From Vallitalea pronyensis (lineage in GTDB: Bacteria > Bacillota > Clostridia > Lachnospirales > Vallitaleaceae): a stretch of DNA of 64,000 nucleotides. This document shows, one piece after another, positions 26,119 through 34,761 of this stretch; position 1 is the first letter of the stretch, and each line of letters opens with the position of its first letter. The stretch is taken from positions 4,979,001 through 5,043,000 of the forward strand of contig NZ_CP058649.1 of assembly GCF_018141445.1 (NCBI RefSeq), in the 5' to 3' direction. The notes under the pieces are model-generated. The model searched no databases, was not told the origin of the DNA, and saw only the letters and a list, made by a program, of their open reading frames with translations. The position numbers were made by a program, and so were the translations under genes.

Positions 26119-27453
26119 ATGAATACTGTTCAAACAAACAGTAAAAAAGTATCCACATTTCGATATGCCTTAGGTATGCTTGGACTGCAAATACCCAGTC
26201 AGGCATTTACCGTCTACTTAACCTTTTATTATGTAGAAACCCTTAACCTGGCTGTAGGCTTGGCAGCTATCGGTCGAACCATTTTCTCCATATGGGATGC
26301 TGTTGACAATGTCTTATTTGGTTATCTATCCGACAATACCCGAACAAAATGGGGTAGACGAAGGCCATGGTTAATGTTAGCTCTCCCTTTTTATCTGCTG
26401 TTTTTTGTTCTTGTGTATACGGTACCCGATGCCTTTTCTAGTGGTAATCGGTTGTTTTGGTATTTTACCGTTATCATATTCTTATATGAAACATTTGCCA
26501 CCATCTTATGGGGTAACTATGGTGCACTATTTCCTGAACTGTTTCATGGCAAAAGAAAGCGTGCCCGTGCCAGCGGTTTAAAGCAAATCTTCACCATCAT
26601 TGGTACGGTTATTGGTATCGTACTCACACCAATGGTTTATAAAGCCATCGGTTTTACATGGATGGCTATTGTATTCGGTGTGGTAGGTTGTAGTATACTT
26701 TTCTATTCTGTACTTGGCAGTCACGAAAACCTAGCGCTTGCTAAAAGTCCAAAATTGCCTTTCCTTAAGGCATTTCAAGAAACATTACAAAATAAGTCTT
26801 TTTGGCTGTACTCTTTAGCCTATACCTTTATTCAGCTGGTGTTTGGTTTATTATTAGCTGGACTACCTTTCTACGCAAAATACGCCTTAAAACTGGATGA
26901 TGCTAAAACAACCCTACTCACAGCGTCTGTTTTTGCCATAGCCGTTCCATCTGTTTTTGTCTGGATGAAACTCATTCATAAATGGGGGGCTTCCAAGACA
27001 TGGCTTGTGGGTATTGTCGTCATGGGTATAAGCATTATACCTTTAGCTTTTGCCAATGATTTATATTCTGGAATCATAGCGGGTATGATACTGGGACTTG
27101 GGTATTGCAGTGTTCTTGTAGCAGGTGAAGTGGTTACTTCTGAAATCATTGATCGGGATGCCAAGAAAACAGGTGCACGTCGGGAGGGTATTTACCTAAG
27201 TGTCTATGGGTTTATCATCCGTATAAGCGGTGTATTTCAGGGGGGTGCCTTCGCATTAATCGGTATTCTCTTTGGTTATAAAAATGGAGACAACCCCGGT
27301 GCGAATCCAGGTCTTGCCTTTAAGTTCTTAATCGTCGGCTTACCCTTAATGGCCTTATCCATCGCTTTTATCATTGGTATGTTTTATAAAAAATCCATGG
27401 ATACCATAGATGATGAGCACGATGACCCTACATCTTATAAGGAGGTTAGTTGA
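26119..27453 (+). CDS. GPH-family sugar:cation symporter (MelB-like MFS)
   Basis: The 444 residues carry about twelve membrane segments and the GPH-family loop LSDNTRTKWGRRRPWLML between segments 2 and 3, plus DRDAKKTGARREGIY in the second half. This family imports di- and oligosaccharides or uronides with H+ or Na+. GGAG lies upstream but 13 bases from the ATG, a long spacing. The stop codon shares a base with the start of a ChbG/YdjC deacetylase gene, so the imported substrate is probably an acetylated sugar such as a chito-oligosaccharide. Exact substrate unknown. Confidence 0.88.
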   Translation: MNTVQTNSKKVSTFRYALGMLGLQIPSQAFTVYLTFYYVETLNLAVGLAAIGRTIFSIWDAVDNVLFGYLSDNTRTKWGRRRPWLMLALPFYLLFFVLVYTVPDAFSSGNRLFWYFTVIIFLYETFATILWGNYGALFPELFHGKRKRARASGLKQIFTIIGTVIGIVLTPMVYKAIGFTWMAIVFGVVGCSILFYSVLGSHENLALAKSPKLPFLKAFQETLQNKSFWLYSLAYTFIQLVFGLLLAGLPFYAKYALKLDDAKTTLLTASVFAIAVPSVFVWMKLIHKWGASKTWLVGIVVMGISIIPLAFANDLYSGIIAGMILGLGYCSVLVAGEVVTSEIIDRDAKKTGARREGIYLSVYGFIIRISGVFQGGAFALIGILFGYKNGDNPGANPGLAFKFLIVGLPLMALSIAFIIGMFYKKSMDTIDDEHDDPTSYKEVS

Positions 27454-28319
27454 TGAATAAACGTTATTTAATTATTAACGGAGACGATTTTGGCATGTGC
27501 CATGGTGCAAATGAAGCCATCATGAACATGTATCACGATAAGGTCATATCTTCCGCATCTGTCATGGTAGTATGCCCTTGGTTTGAAGAAGCTGCTGCAT
27601 TTTTACGTGAACATCCCGAATGCGATATTGGCTTACACCTTACGTTCACCAGCGAGTGGAAAAAGTATAAGTGGGGGCCAATTAGTCAGAGGGATACATC
27701 ATCACTTATGGATAAAGCCGGCTACTTTTATACGGATTGTATGGCATTTGAAACTAACAGTAACCAAGAACACGTTATGCATGAGATGGAAGCCCAGATA
27801 CATAAAGCAACCCAAGCAGGTATTACACTGAATAATATCGATAATCATATGGGCAGTCTATACGGTTTAATGACAGGTAAGAGTTATCTCCCCCATGTGT
27901 TCTCCAAGTGCGGTGATTTACAGCTTGGATTTCGTTTTCCAAAACACCTACCGGATACAAGACAGAATAATACCTCTCCTACCATGGTTCAGAACATGGA
28001 ACGTTTATGTGCATTAGCCCAACATAAAGGGGTGCCACTCATTGATCATTTGGTGGAATATCCTTTCCATATGCAAGAGCATGAAACCTATGCATCTTTA
28101 AAAGAGATGGTCATTGATAAGATAAGACACCTAAAACCTGGTATCTCTGAACTCTATATTCATCCTTCTATACCATGTAACGAAATTAAACACATTAATC
28201 CTTCATGGGAAAAACGTGTCATGGAATACCGTTTGTTTTATGAAGAGGCGTTATGGAATACCATTGACCGAGAAGGTATTGAAGTCATTGGCTGGGGAGA
28301 TCTCAATACGATAATATAG
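27453..28319 (+). CDS. ChbG/YdjC-family carbohydrate deacetylase
   Basis: This 288-residue protein has the YdjC layout: NGDDFGMCHGANEAI with the catalytic/metal Asp pair at the N-terminus, DIGLHLTFTSEW and NNIDNHMGSLYGL supplying metal-binding His residues. ChbG removes one acetyl group from diacetylchitobiose-type sugars so that downstream enzymes and regulators can use them. AAGGAGG sits before the ATG; the in-frame TTG at 27450 is less likely. The gene overlaps the symporter by one base (TGATG) and the two surely form one transcript. No glycosidase for the deacetylated product is adjacent. Confidence 0.88.
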   Translation: MNKRYLIINGDDFGMCHGANEAIMNMYHDKVISSASVMVVCPWFEEAAAFLREHPECDIGLHLTFTSEWKKYKWGPISQRDTSSLMDKAGYFYTDCMAFETNSNQEHVMHEMEAQIHKATQAGITLNNIDNHMGSLYGLMTGKSYLPHVFSKCGDLQLGFRFPKHLPDTRQNNTSPTMVQNMERLCALAQHKGVPLIDHLVEYPFHMQEHETYASLKEMVIDKIRHLKPGISELYIHPSIPCNEIKHINPSWEKRVMEYRLFYEEALWNTIDREGIEVIGWGDLNTII

Positions 28320-28347
28320 TACGTATAACAATACTTTACTATAAAAA

Positions 28348-28389
28348 ATAGATAGGGAATATCGATACTATGATTCATTTCCTATCTAT
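28348..28389. terminator. Bidirectional terminator
   Basis: ATAGATAGG (28348-28356) pairs perfectly with CCTATCTAT (28381-28389) in the gap between the convergent deacetylase and small membrane protein genes. An A run precedes the stem, giving a T run for the minus-strand transcript. Confidence 0.65.
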
Positions 28390-28404
28390 AAAGTTTATAA
28401 GATT

Positions 28405-28833
28405 TTATGATGATTGAATGAAACGTCTCAAAATATTTGTAGGAAAATAACGTTGGTTATACAAAATCACAAAAGCTAATATAGCTTCTATGATGCCTAT
28501 TACAAAGTAAATAACATGTAAAATATTTATTGCGTCTAACATAATACATTGAACGATAATCCATAGTACCAAAATCCAACTCATAACATTACTTACATAA
28601 CTACCATATTTAAACCTGTACAATGCAATTGCACTTAAAACATTACCCATACCTATAACTACAAATAAAAATATACCTGGTATTAGGAAGTTTGTAAAAG
28701 GTGAACTTTTTAATGCTTCTGTGGTCATACCCATAGGATTATTTGGACTTAATATAGCACCTAATCCTCCAGCCATTGCACCAATACCAACAAAAAGATG
28801 TAATCCAATTAATATACGATGTGCTTTTCTCAT
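28405..28833 (-). CDS. Unknown small membrane protein (four helices)
   Basis: From the ATG at 28833, which has AAAGGGG seven bases upstream, the protein is 142 residues with four hydrophobic segments and short loops (starts MRKAHRILIGLHLFVGIGAM). An upstream start at 28872 would add 13 residues without a ribosome site. I recognise no motif; the pattern resembles DoxX-like or small uncharacterised four-helix proteins. It is monocistronic. Confidence 0.65.
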   Translation of the reverse strand: MRKAHRILIGLHLFVGIGAMAGGLGAILSPNNPMGMTTEALKSSPFTNFLIPGIFLFVVIGMGNVLSAIALYRFKYGSYVSNVMSWILVLWIIVQCIMLDAINILHVIYFVIGIIEAILAFVILYNQRYFPTNILRRFIQSS

Positions 28834-28955
28834 ATGGCAACCCCTTTTTAGCCTTTTGATATAGCATAACATATATTTATAACTTTGTGTATTATAGAAA
28901 TGAAATAACTAGTATAGGGGAATACAAGCAAACTATTTCAACAATAAACTATTTT

Positions 28956-28984
28956 TTGACATCCAATGATAATTTTGATATACT
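28956..28984 (+). promoter_or_regulatory. Consensus promoter of a 33-codon gene
   Basis: TTGACA (28956-28961) and TATACT (28979-28984) with a 17-bp spacer make one of the best sigma-A promoters in the window. It points at the small reading frame at 29014. Confidence 0.7.
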
Positions 28985-29013
28985 GATAAAGATAAAAAAC
29001 AAGGAGTATTACA

Positions 29014-29115
29014 ATGGAAAATTTACTTATGCATTCTATAATTTTAGACCGTCTTCCAATTGTAGTGTCTGGTGAAATATTCACTTTCGACATGATACAG
29101 GATAAGTGCGTCTAA
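29014..29115 (+). CDS. Putative 33-residue peptide of unknown function
   Basis: ATG at 29014 follows AAGGAG (29001-29006) at seven bases and opens 33 codons: MENLLMHSIILDRLPIVVSG, then EIFTFDMIQDKCV. The unit is complete: consensus promoter 30 bases before, ribosome site, reading frame, and an intrinsic terminator at 29167-29195. The peptide is half hydrophobic and not a clear membrane helix. It could be a genuine small protein, or the surviving 5' end of a decayed gene, since 52 nt of non-coding sequence separate its stop from the terminator. No function can be assigned. The rest of 28834-29320 shows no other gene. Confidence 0.5.
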   Translation: MENLLMHSIILDRLPIVVSGEIFTFDMIQDKCV

Positions 29116-29166
29116 ATTTAATAGTAATGGTATAAGTAAGTTAGAATAACCTATTTAAATAAATGT

Positions 29167-29195
29167 GCTCAGGTGACTAAGTTACCTGAGCTTTT
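29167..29195 (+). terminator. Terminator of the small-peptide unit
   Basis: GCTCAGGT (29167-29174) and ACCTGAGC (29184-29191) form a GC-rich stem around a 9-nt loop, followed by TTTT. Confidence 0.8.
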
Positions 29196-29320
29196 GCGTG
29201 TATATAATTATTTTATTTCAGATATTTCTTATGCTTATCTATGGCCATTACTGATCTAGTTTACATGAGCTTATCCGTACAATGCTAATCCTTGTTACAC
29301 GAACCCTTATGGAGGAATAT

Positions 29321-30538
29321 ATGATGAATTATTTACAACAATTAAAAAGAAATGTCTCTAAAAATTATGTGTTTACTTTTTTAAATAGCTTTAATGTGAC
29401 CAGGGGAATATGGATGTTGTATCTTGCATTCCGTGGTCTAAGCTTAATTGAAATTGGACTAATGGAATCCGTTTACCATATCACGTCATTTACCATGGAA
29501 ATACCAACAGGTATGGTAGCTGATGTTTTTGGAAGGAAAATGTCGAGAGCTCTTGGTCGACTATGTTTTATTATTAGTACATGTGCTATGTTACTTGGCT
29601 TTAATAGCCTTGTATTCGGTATAAGTTTTGCTTTATCGGCTATTGGCAACAACTTAGAATCTGGTGCAGGTGATGCATTAATCTACGACTCCTTAAAGGC
29701 ATTAAAGGAAGAAAATACCTTTATGCGTATAAAAGGTAAAGAAGAAATCTTCTTTCAATGTGCCAGTTCTGCTGCATTAATTATAGGAGGATTTCTTGGT
29801 ACCATTAATTATACGTATGTGTATTTCGTAGCTTTAGCTTTCGGTATCATGACCTTTATTCAAAGTCTTACCTTCACGGAGCCAATCATTGAGAAAAAAA
29901 ACCTACATGTTAGCAAACGCAAGATATTCATTAACCAATTTATCACCAGTGTAAGGATTATTCGTCATGATTTTCGCATTGCTTTTTTAATCCTAGCTGT
30001 TGAAGTCTGTTCTACGTTTATTACAACGGTGTTCTTTTATGTACAGAACTACATGAAATCAGTTGGTAGAAATGAATTACAAATTGGGCTTATTCTTGCT
30101 TTAGGCGGATTGGTGGCAGCCTTTGCAGCTACTTATACCTATAAGATTGAAAAACGTGTTGGCTTTAAAGGACTGTTTATAATTTTACCTCTGTCCTTAC
30201 TTGTTTGTTTCTGGGGTCTCACATTTAAAGGTTACACCGAGTTATTTCTTATTCTTATATTGGCCATCGATTCCATTTTCTTTGTCTCAACAAGTGATTA
30301 CATCAACCGGTTGATACCCAGTGAACAGCGAGCCACCATCTTATCCTTTCAAAGTATGGCTTTTAGTCTATTCATGATTATACTATTTCCGATTATCGGT
30401 AAACTGGGTGATTTATATGGATTACTTCATGCTTTCCGTATAATTGCCATCGTAGCTTCGATTATCTTAATTGCTATTATGAGCTTTACGTTGTGCAATA
30501 AAAAAATGGTCATCAATTGTAACGATAACAATCATTAA
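29321..30538 (+). CDS. MFS transporter, probable drug or metabolite exporter
   Basis: From ATG 29321 (GGAGG five bases upstream; a second ATG follows directly) this is 405 residues with twelve predicted membrane segments. MFS motif A appears as GMVADVFGRKMSRALGR between segments 2 and 3. The style matches macrolide/multidrug-type MFS proteins of Firmicutes (MFSLNGIW..LYLAFRGLS-like start, here TRGIWMLYLAFRGLSLIEIG). It is monocistronic with no adjacent regulator, so the substrate remains open. The in-frame ATG at 29282 has no ribosome site. Confidence 0.85.
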   Translation: MMNYLQQLKRNVSKNYVFTFLNSFNVTRGIWMLYLAFRGLSLIEIGLMESVYHITSFTMEIPTGMVADVFGRKMSRALGRLCFIISTCAMLLGFNSLVFGISFALSAIGNNLESGAGDALIYDSLKALKEENTFMRIKGKEEIFFQCASSAALIIGGFLGTINYTYVYFVALAFGIMTFIQSLTFTEPIIEKKNLHVSKRKIFINQFITSVRIIRHDFRIAFLILAVEVCSTFITTVFFYVQNYMKSVGRNELQIGLILALGGLVAAFAATYTYKIEKRVGFKGLFIILPLSLLVCFWGLTFKGYTELFLILILAIDSIFFVSTSDYINRLIPSEQRATILSFQSMAFSLFMIILFPIIGKLGDLYGLLHAFRIIAIVASIILIAIMSFTLCNKKMVINCNDNNH

Positions 30539-30637
30539 ACAATGACGGATATGTAAAATGACACATGAATTATTCAGGAAATACTGGTGCATAAATCACT
30601 GGCTTACATATAATAGTTATGAAGAGGGGTGATTTAT

Positions 30638-31132
30638 GTGTTAGCCTATTACAAAAACCTCATGCTCTATCTCTTATATGAACATCTTTCAAAACATAAG
30701 ATAAGCGTGCAGGAAACTTCAGATTGGAAAGACTATATGGATCAAGATTATCATGTTGCTCTTAAGTATCCCAGTGATTGGCAAAAAAACTCAAAATACA
30801 GCTTTAGATATGGTAATGAAGATGGCTTTTTTAGCTTTGATGCCATAACAGGTGATGATCTATCCCTTGATCAGGTAACAGAGCTTGATGCCTATCACGC
30901 GGGTAATCCCTATGGATCAAAACCTCAAATTGTTCAGAAAGTCATTCAGCATCAACAAGCCCGATTAATCCTTCCATCACAAGATCAGCCTGCCATCACA
31001 GCTAACCAAGCGGGTTTGATTGTGACTTATCCAAGGCCCATCCAGTTAGCAGGTGTTGAGTACCGTTATTTTATTTTGTGGGCCCACAAAGACTATATTT
31101 TACCTATCAGTCAAACGATCACATTTATATAA
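30638..31132 (+). CDS. Unknown 164-residue protein
   Basis: The start is GTG 30638 with GAGGGGTGA six bases upstream; an earlier GTG at 30629 overlaps that site. The first 25 residues are partly hydrophobic but not a clean membrane segment. The middle and C-terminal part (HVALKYPSDWQ, GFFSFDAITG, GVEYRYFILWAHKDYILPI) reads like a compact beta-rich domain of the PsbP-like or beta-lactamase-sensor-associated kind that recurs in Firmicutes, but I cannot name the family. It is monocistronic with a strong terminator directly behind it. Function unknown. Confidence 0.6.
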   Translation: MLAYYKNLMLYLLYEHLSKHKISVQETSDWKDYMDQDYHVALKYPSDWQKNSKYSFRYGNEDGFFSFDAITGDDLSLDQVTELDAYHAGNPYGSKPQIVQKVIQHQQARLILPSQDQPAITANQAGLIVTYPRPIQLAGVEYRYFILWAHKDYILPISQTITFI

Positions 31133-31179
31133 AAGGAGCTATCCATGAAAACCTTTATGTCTTCATGGATGAGCTCCTT
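31133..31179. terminator. Strong bidirectional terminator
   Basis: AAGGAGCT (31133-31140) and TCCATGAA (31142-31149) pair with AGCTCCTT (31172-31179) and TTCATGGA (31162-31169), a 16-bp stem with small bulges, starting immediately at the preceding stop codon and lying between convergent genes. Confidence 0.85.
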
Positions 31180-31235
31180 CTTATTCATCACCATTAACAA
31201 GCAATCACCATCATGAACCTCTTATATCTACGCTA

Positions 31236-31973
31236 CTATGGCTCAGAAATAACTTTCACTTGCACAACACCTTTTTTTCGGCACAAGTCTTGAACAACTT
31301 TGGTGCTCTGGATGTATTTAGGTATATCTACGGAATAGATGGTTTTCGTACACATGTTTTCTTCCGTAATGGTTGCTGCTTCACCTTTATCATCACCTAC
31401 AACTTGAATAAATCGTATATTATTCACGCCTATATTTTTCATGTTGAAATATTTTTGAATGCGTTTCATAAAATCTCTATCCCCGAGATATTCAATTTCT
31501 AAATCAATGGTTTGCACCTTTTCAATAAACCGATCTTCAACTTTTTTAAGAATAACAAGTGATATAAATACCCCTATGGTTGATACAGCTGTAATTAAAT
31601 ACATACCATGTCCAACTGCAAGACCAATACAAGCAACAACCCATACAGACGCAGCTGTTGTTAAGCCTTTTACCAACCCTTTTTCTCGAATAATGGTTCC
31701 GGCTCCTAGAAAACCAACCCCTGTAATAACCTGTGCACCCATACGCCCAACATCTGATTTTAACGCATTCTCCAGTTCTGGATATTGCTGAATGTAGGCA
31801 ATGGTATTGATGATATTCTGTTCTTGTATAATGGAAACAACTGCTGCTCCTACACAGACAAGAATGTGTGTTCTAAAACCTGCAGGGCGATTGGTCATCT
31901 GCCGTTCATAACCAATGAGCCCACCTACTAGAATGGCAACAACAACTCTTATTATAATTTCATACTCTTGCAT
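31236..31973 (-). CDS. MgtC/SapB-family membrane protein
   Basis: The 245 residues have the MgtC layout: about four membrane helices in the first 135 residues with the signature ILVGGLIGYERQ, RPAGFRTHILVCVGAA and TGVGFLGAGTI, then a cytosolic C-terminal domain of about 90 residues resembling an ACT fold. MgtC proteins are linked to growth in low Mg2+ and control of the F-type ATP synthase in pathogens; in free-living Firmicutes the role is less clear. AGAAAGGA precedes the ATG. A long structured leader lies upstream, so expression may be RNA-controlled. The gene is separate from the two-component genes upstream. Confidence 0.9.
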   Translation of the reverse strand: MQEYEIIIRVVVAILVGGLIGYERQMTNRPAGFRTHILVCVGAAVVSIIQEQNIINTIAYIQQYPELENALKSDVGRMGAQVITGVGFLGAGTIIREKGLVKGLTTAASVWVVACIGLAVGHGMYLITAVSTIGVFISLVILKKVEDRFIEKVQTIDLEIEYLGDRDFMKRIQKYFNMKNIGVNNIRFIQVVGDDKGEAATITEENMCTKTIYSVDIPKYIQSTKVVQDLCRKKGVVQVKVISEP

Positions 31974-32121
31974 ATATTCATCCTTTCTACGGTACTTATC
32001 TATTGTTTTTTCACCTTATCTTTATATAAAACACCTTCATTCATCACCTATTTTCTATGGTAATGAAGACGTTCATAGTAAGTTAAGTTATCTAATAGTT
32101 TCTACTAGATAGTATATGATT

Positions 32122-32252
32122 AAACCACAAAAGATAAGAACATGATTCTTTTACACAGACCTTCTAAAGCCGCTGTATAAAAAATGGTGTTCAGCTCCTT
32201 TGTGGTTTTACCTGGTATACAATAATTATATACACTTTTCATATTTTTTCAA
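32122..32252 (-). promoter_or_regulatory. mgtC promoter and structured 5' leader
   Basis: On the minus strand TTGAAA (32247-32252) and TATAAT (32225-32230) are 16 bp apart, about 250 nt before mgtC. The transcript soon enters AAACCACAAA (32199-32208), whose perfect 10-bp complement is at 32122-32131. The 67 enclosed bases include a second stem TATACAG/CTGTGTA. The leader does not match the M-box (ykoK) consensus. The rest of 31974-32351 holds no gene. Confidence 0.5.
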
Positions 32253-32351
32253 TATTAAATTCAAATTTTTTATGAATATTTTACGGAAAAGGCCTGAATG
32301 TTGAGAACTGTATACTTATCATACTATATATTCTAAGGATTTTTTGCTATC

Positions 32352-33863
32352 TTATGCCATTAACGGCCATTCAATACGAAATGTTACGCCATGCTCTTCA
32401 TTCATAGCATAAATTTCACCTTCACTTATCCGAACAAGACGTTTCACGATGTATAACCCAAGACCACTTTGGCCATTTTTACCTTTTTTGAACATTTTAA
32501 AGATATTTTCCATATGATCAATGGGTTCACCATCATTATAAAATGCTAGCACTGCTTTTTCTCCATCTTGTGTTAAGCTGATCTTAATGGAAGCATCTGC
32601 ATAACGTATCTGATTACTCATGATATTTTCCACAATGATTTTTATTTGGTTATAGTCTGCTGAAATAAAAGCATCCTGTAACTGTACATCTGTTTGTATA
32701 TCCCCCATCTTAACAACCATGTTATCTAACACATCCTGAATAGGGTCTTTAAGATTGATAGGTGTCGTATGTTTAATCTCTGTATCAAAATAGTCTAACC
32801 GTTGAATATAGAGCAGGTTCTTAACCAATTTTTCTAAACGACTGCACTCTTCATCAATAACGTCCAAAGAAGCCTCTGAAGTGCCCTTAGGGTATAGCCC
32901 TCGTTTTATGGCATCCACATAACTCTGAATAATCATAATGGGCGTTTTTAATTCGTGGGATATGGAGTGTAATTTTAACTTCTGCTCTTCATCATAACTC
33001 AATAAGTCTTTTCGCATTTCTTCAATGGTTTGGGCTAAAAAACCAATTTCATCTTGCCGGTTAATGGTAATGGGTATATCAAACTTGCGATTGGAGATGC
33101 GCTTAACAGATTTTGACAGTTGGTTAAGGGGTAACGTTAAATACCTGGATAGAATAAAAAACACAGCTAACGTAGCAATTGCTGTAATAATCAAAACGAT
33201 ACCCAGTTGGATATACAATTGTTGTTCTAAACTATTATCAAGAGGTGCCCATCGAAGGGCAACTTTGTAAAACGTATTATTAGCTGAAACTTTTGATAAC
33301 GCATTTAATCTGTCTCTTACTGGCTTATTGGGTGCCTTCAAGCGCTCATCCTTTTGAGGATCAAACATGTTTGTTGATTCCAGCAAGGGCCTACCTTTTA
33401 AAATGGATAGATAAGGTATGATCTTCATAAGTGATGGATTGGGCATTTTTCTAGGGGTCGTATGAATGGTAATGACATAAAACAAACGTCGTCCATTGAC
33501 AGTCATACTGTATCTTTTTGATGCCTCATCTTGAGCCAGTAGATTCTCCTCCATTTTTTTCAAAACATCTTCTGTGATGCTGTTATCATGCCTGTTACGT
33601 GGTTTTCGCACCAGCTTTCCTTTATCCACGACCCAGTATAATTGTTCAATACTTCTGATGTCTTCATCATTATTTTCTATAAACGCATCAATATCTGTAA
33701 TTTCCTTATTGGTATCGGTGTCCGCTTCAAGGACTTTGTAGATATCTTCATAGTAGTAGTTTTGAAAAGCTTGGATAAGTAAGGTGTAACTGATTAAAGA
33801 AAAAAACAAAATCACACCAATAAAGGTCACCATGAGTTTAAAATTAAGGGATTTACCTTTCAT
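32352..33863 (-). CDS. Sensor histidine kinase (OmpR/EnvZ-type partner)
   Basis: The 503-residue kinase has an N-terminal membrane helix (about 9-29), an extracytoplasmic sensor of about 185 residues, a second helix (about 222-242), a HAMP linker (RYLTLPLNQLSKSVKRISNR), an H-box HSISHELKTPIMIIQSYVDA with the phospho-His, N-box ENIMSNQIRYAD and G-box GQSGLGLYIVKRL. It would autophosphorylate in response to an envelope signal and pass phosphate to the response regulator encoded just upstream; the two genes overlap by 4 nt. The sensor domain is not recognised, and no target gene is obvious nearby. Confidence 0.92.
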   Translation of the reverse strand: MKGKSLNFKLMVTFIGVILFFSLISYTLLIQAFQNYYYEDIYKVLEADTDTNKEITDIDAFIENNDEDIRSIEQLYWVVDKGKLVRKPRNRHDNSITEDVLKKMEENLLAQDEASKRYSMTVNGRRLFYVITIHTTPRKMPNPSLMKIIPYLSILKGRPLLESTNMFDPQKDERLKAPNKPVRDRLNALSKVSANNTFYKVALRWAPLDNSLEQQLYIQLGIVLIITAIATLAVFFILSRYLTLPLNQLSKSVKRISNRKFDIPITINRQDEIGFLAQTIEEMRKDLLSYDEEQKLKLHSISHELKTPIMIIQSYVDAIKRGLYPKGTSEASLDVIDEECSRLEKLVKNLLYIQRLDYFDTEIKHTTPINLKDPIQDVLDNMVVKMGDIQTDVQLQDAFISADYNQIKIIVENIMSNQIRYADASIKISLTQDGEKAVLAFYNDGEPIDHMENIFKMFKKGKNGQSGLGLYIVKRLVRISEGEIYAMNEEHGVTFRIEWPLMA

Positions 33864-34525
33864 TCTTCACACCACCTGTAACCATAGCCATAAATTGTTT
33901 CTATGCGCAATTCAGGAAGTTTCTTTCGTACACGTCTCACTAAATCATCCACAACCCGGTCACTACCATAGTAGTCTTCTCCCCATATACCATTAAGTAA
34001 AAATTCTCTGGACATGGCATTGTTTTTATTGCGTATAATCGTGCACAAAAAATCAAATTCTTTTGACGTTAATTCAATGTGTCTATCCCCTTCAAATAAC
34101 ATTCTTTTATCAAAATCAATGTGGTATTTGTTATGAATAAGCTGATGGTGAGTTTCACTGGACTTATAAACCCGTTTCAACAATTTTCTTGCTCGAATAA
34201 TCAGTTCCATGGGTAAAAAAGGTTTTGATATATAATCATCACTACCCATCTGTAAGCCTGTTATCACATCAAGATCCGTGTCTCTAGCGGATATAAAAAT
34301 AACAGGCATGTTCTCATTATGCTCTTTTATGCGTTTAATCAATGCATACCCATCTGTATCTGGAAGCATAATGTCCAGTATCCATAGATGTACATCATCT
34401 TCTAAACATGGCTCTACCTCAGCACCTGTTAAAAAACTCTGCACATCATAACCTTCATTCTTTAAATATAACACCAAGATATCATTGAGGTTTTTTTCAT
34501 CTTCGACTAGATTGACCTTATACAT
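33860..34525 (-). CDS. OmpR/PhoB-family response regulator
   Basis: This 221-residue protein has a receiver domain (acidic cluster VEDEKN, phosphorylated Asp in LWILDIMLP, ISARD, Lys in ISKPF) and a C-terminal winged helix (about 130-220: LTSKEFDFLCTIIRNKNNAMSRE, GSDRVVDDLVRRVRKKL, IYGYGYRW). GGGGAAG lies before the ATG. It is the partner of the kinase it overlaps. Upstream, two tandem copies of ATTATGTGA at a 10-bp period (34710-34718, 34720-34728) may be its own binding site. Confidence 0.93.
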   Translation of the reverse strand: MYKVNLVEDEKNLNDILVLYLKNEGYDVQSFLTGAEVEPCLEDDVHLWILDIMLPDTDGYALIKRIKEHNENMPVIFISARDTDLDVITGLQMGSDDYISKPFLPMELIIRARKLLKRVYKSSETHHQLIHNKYHIDFDKRMLFEGDRHIELTSKEFDFLCTIIRNKNNAMSREFLLNGIWGEDYYGSDRVVDDLVRRVRKKLPELRIETIYGYGYRWCEE

Positions 34526-34761
34526 GGCTTCCCCTACTTTCTTCTCTTTCCATACATGATGCCTGATTGACTTTTACATACGCTAAAGTATGCATTAAAT
34601 GTCCATGGTCATCTAACACATACCCCTTATTGTTCTTATCGCCATCTATATGGATGAGACTGTCTCTTACGTACAGTATAGTTGCATAATATGGAAGAAA
34701 TATCACCATATTATGTGAAATTATGTGATGTAAAAATACATACATGTCTGTGACCCTGCCT

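Noticed and set aside
28887..29075. 62-codon frame overlapping the small-peptide unit
   Set aside because: It runs across the consensus promoter and ribosome site of the 33-codon gene in another frame and has no ribosome site of its own.
31974..32351. M-box (Mg2+) riboswitch before mgtC
   Set aside because: Expected from the gene family, but the conserved M-box core segments are not found on the transcript strand; only an unassigned structured leader remains.
34518..34745. 75-codon frame ending 8 nt inside the response regulator gene
   Set aside because: It lies upstream of the regulator with a plausible overlap, but its ATG has no ribosome site, it contains the tandem ATTATGTGA repeats and no family features. 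More likely a leader region.
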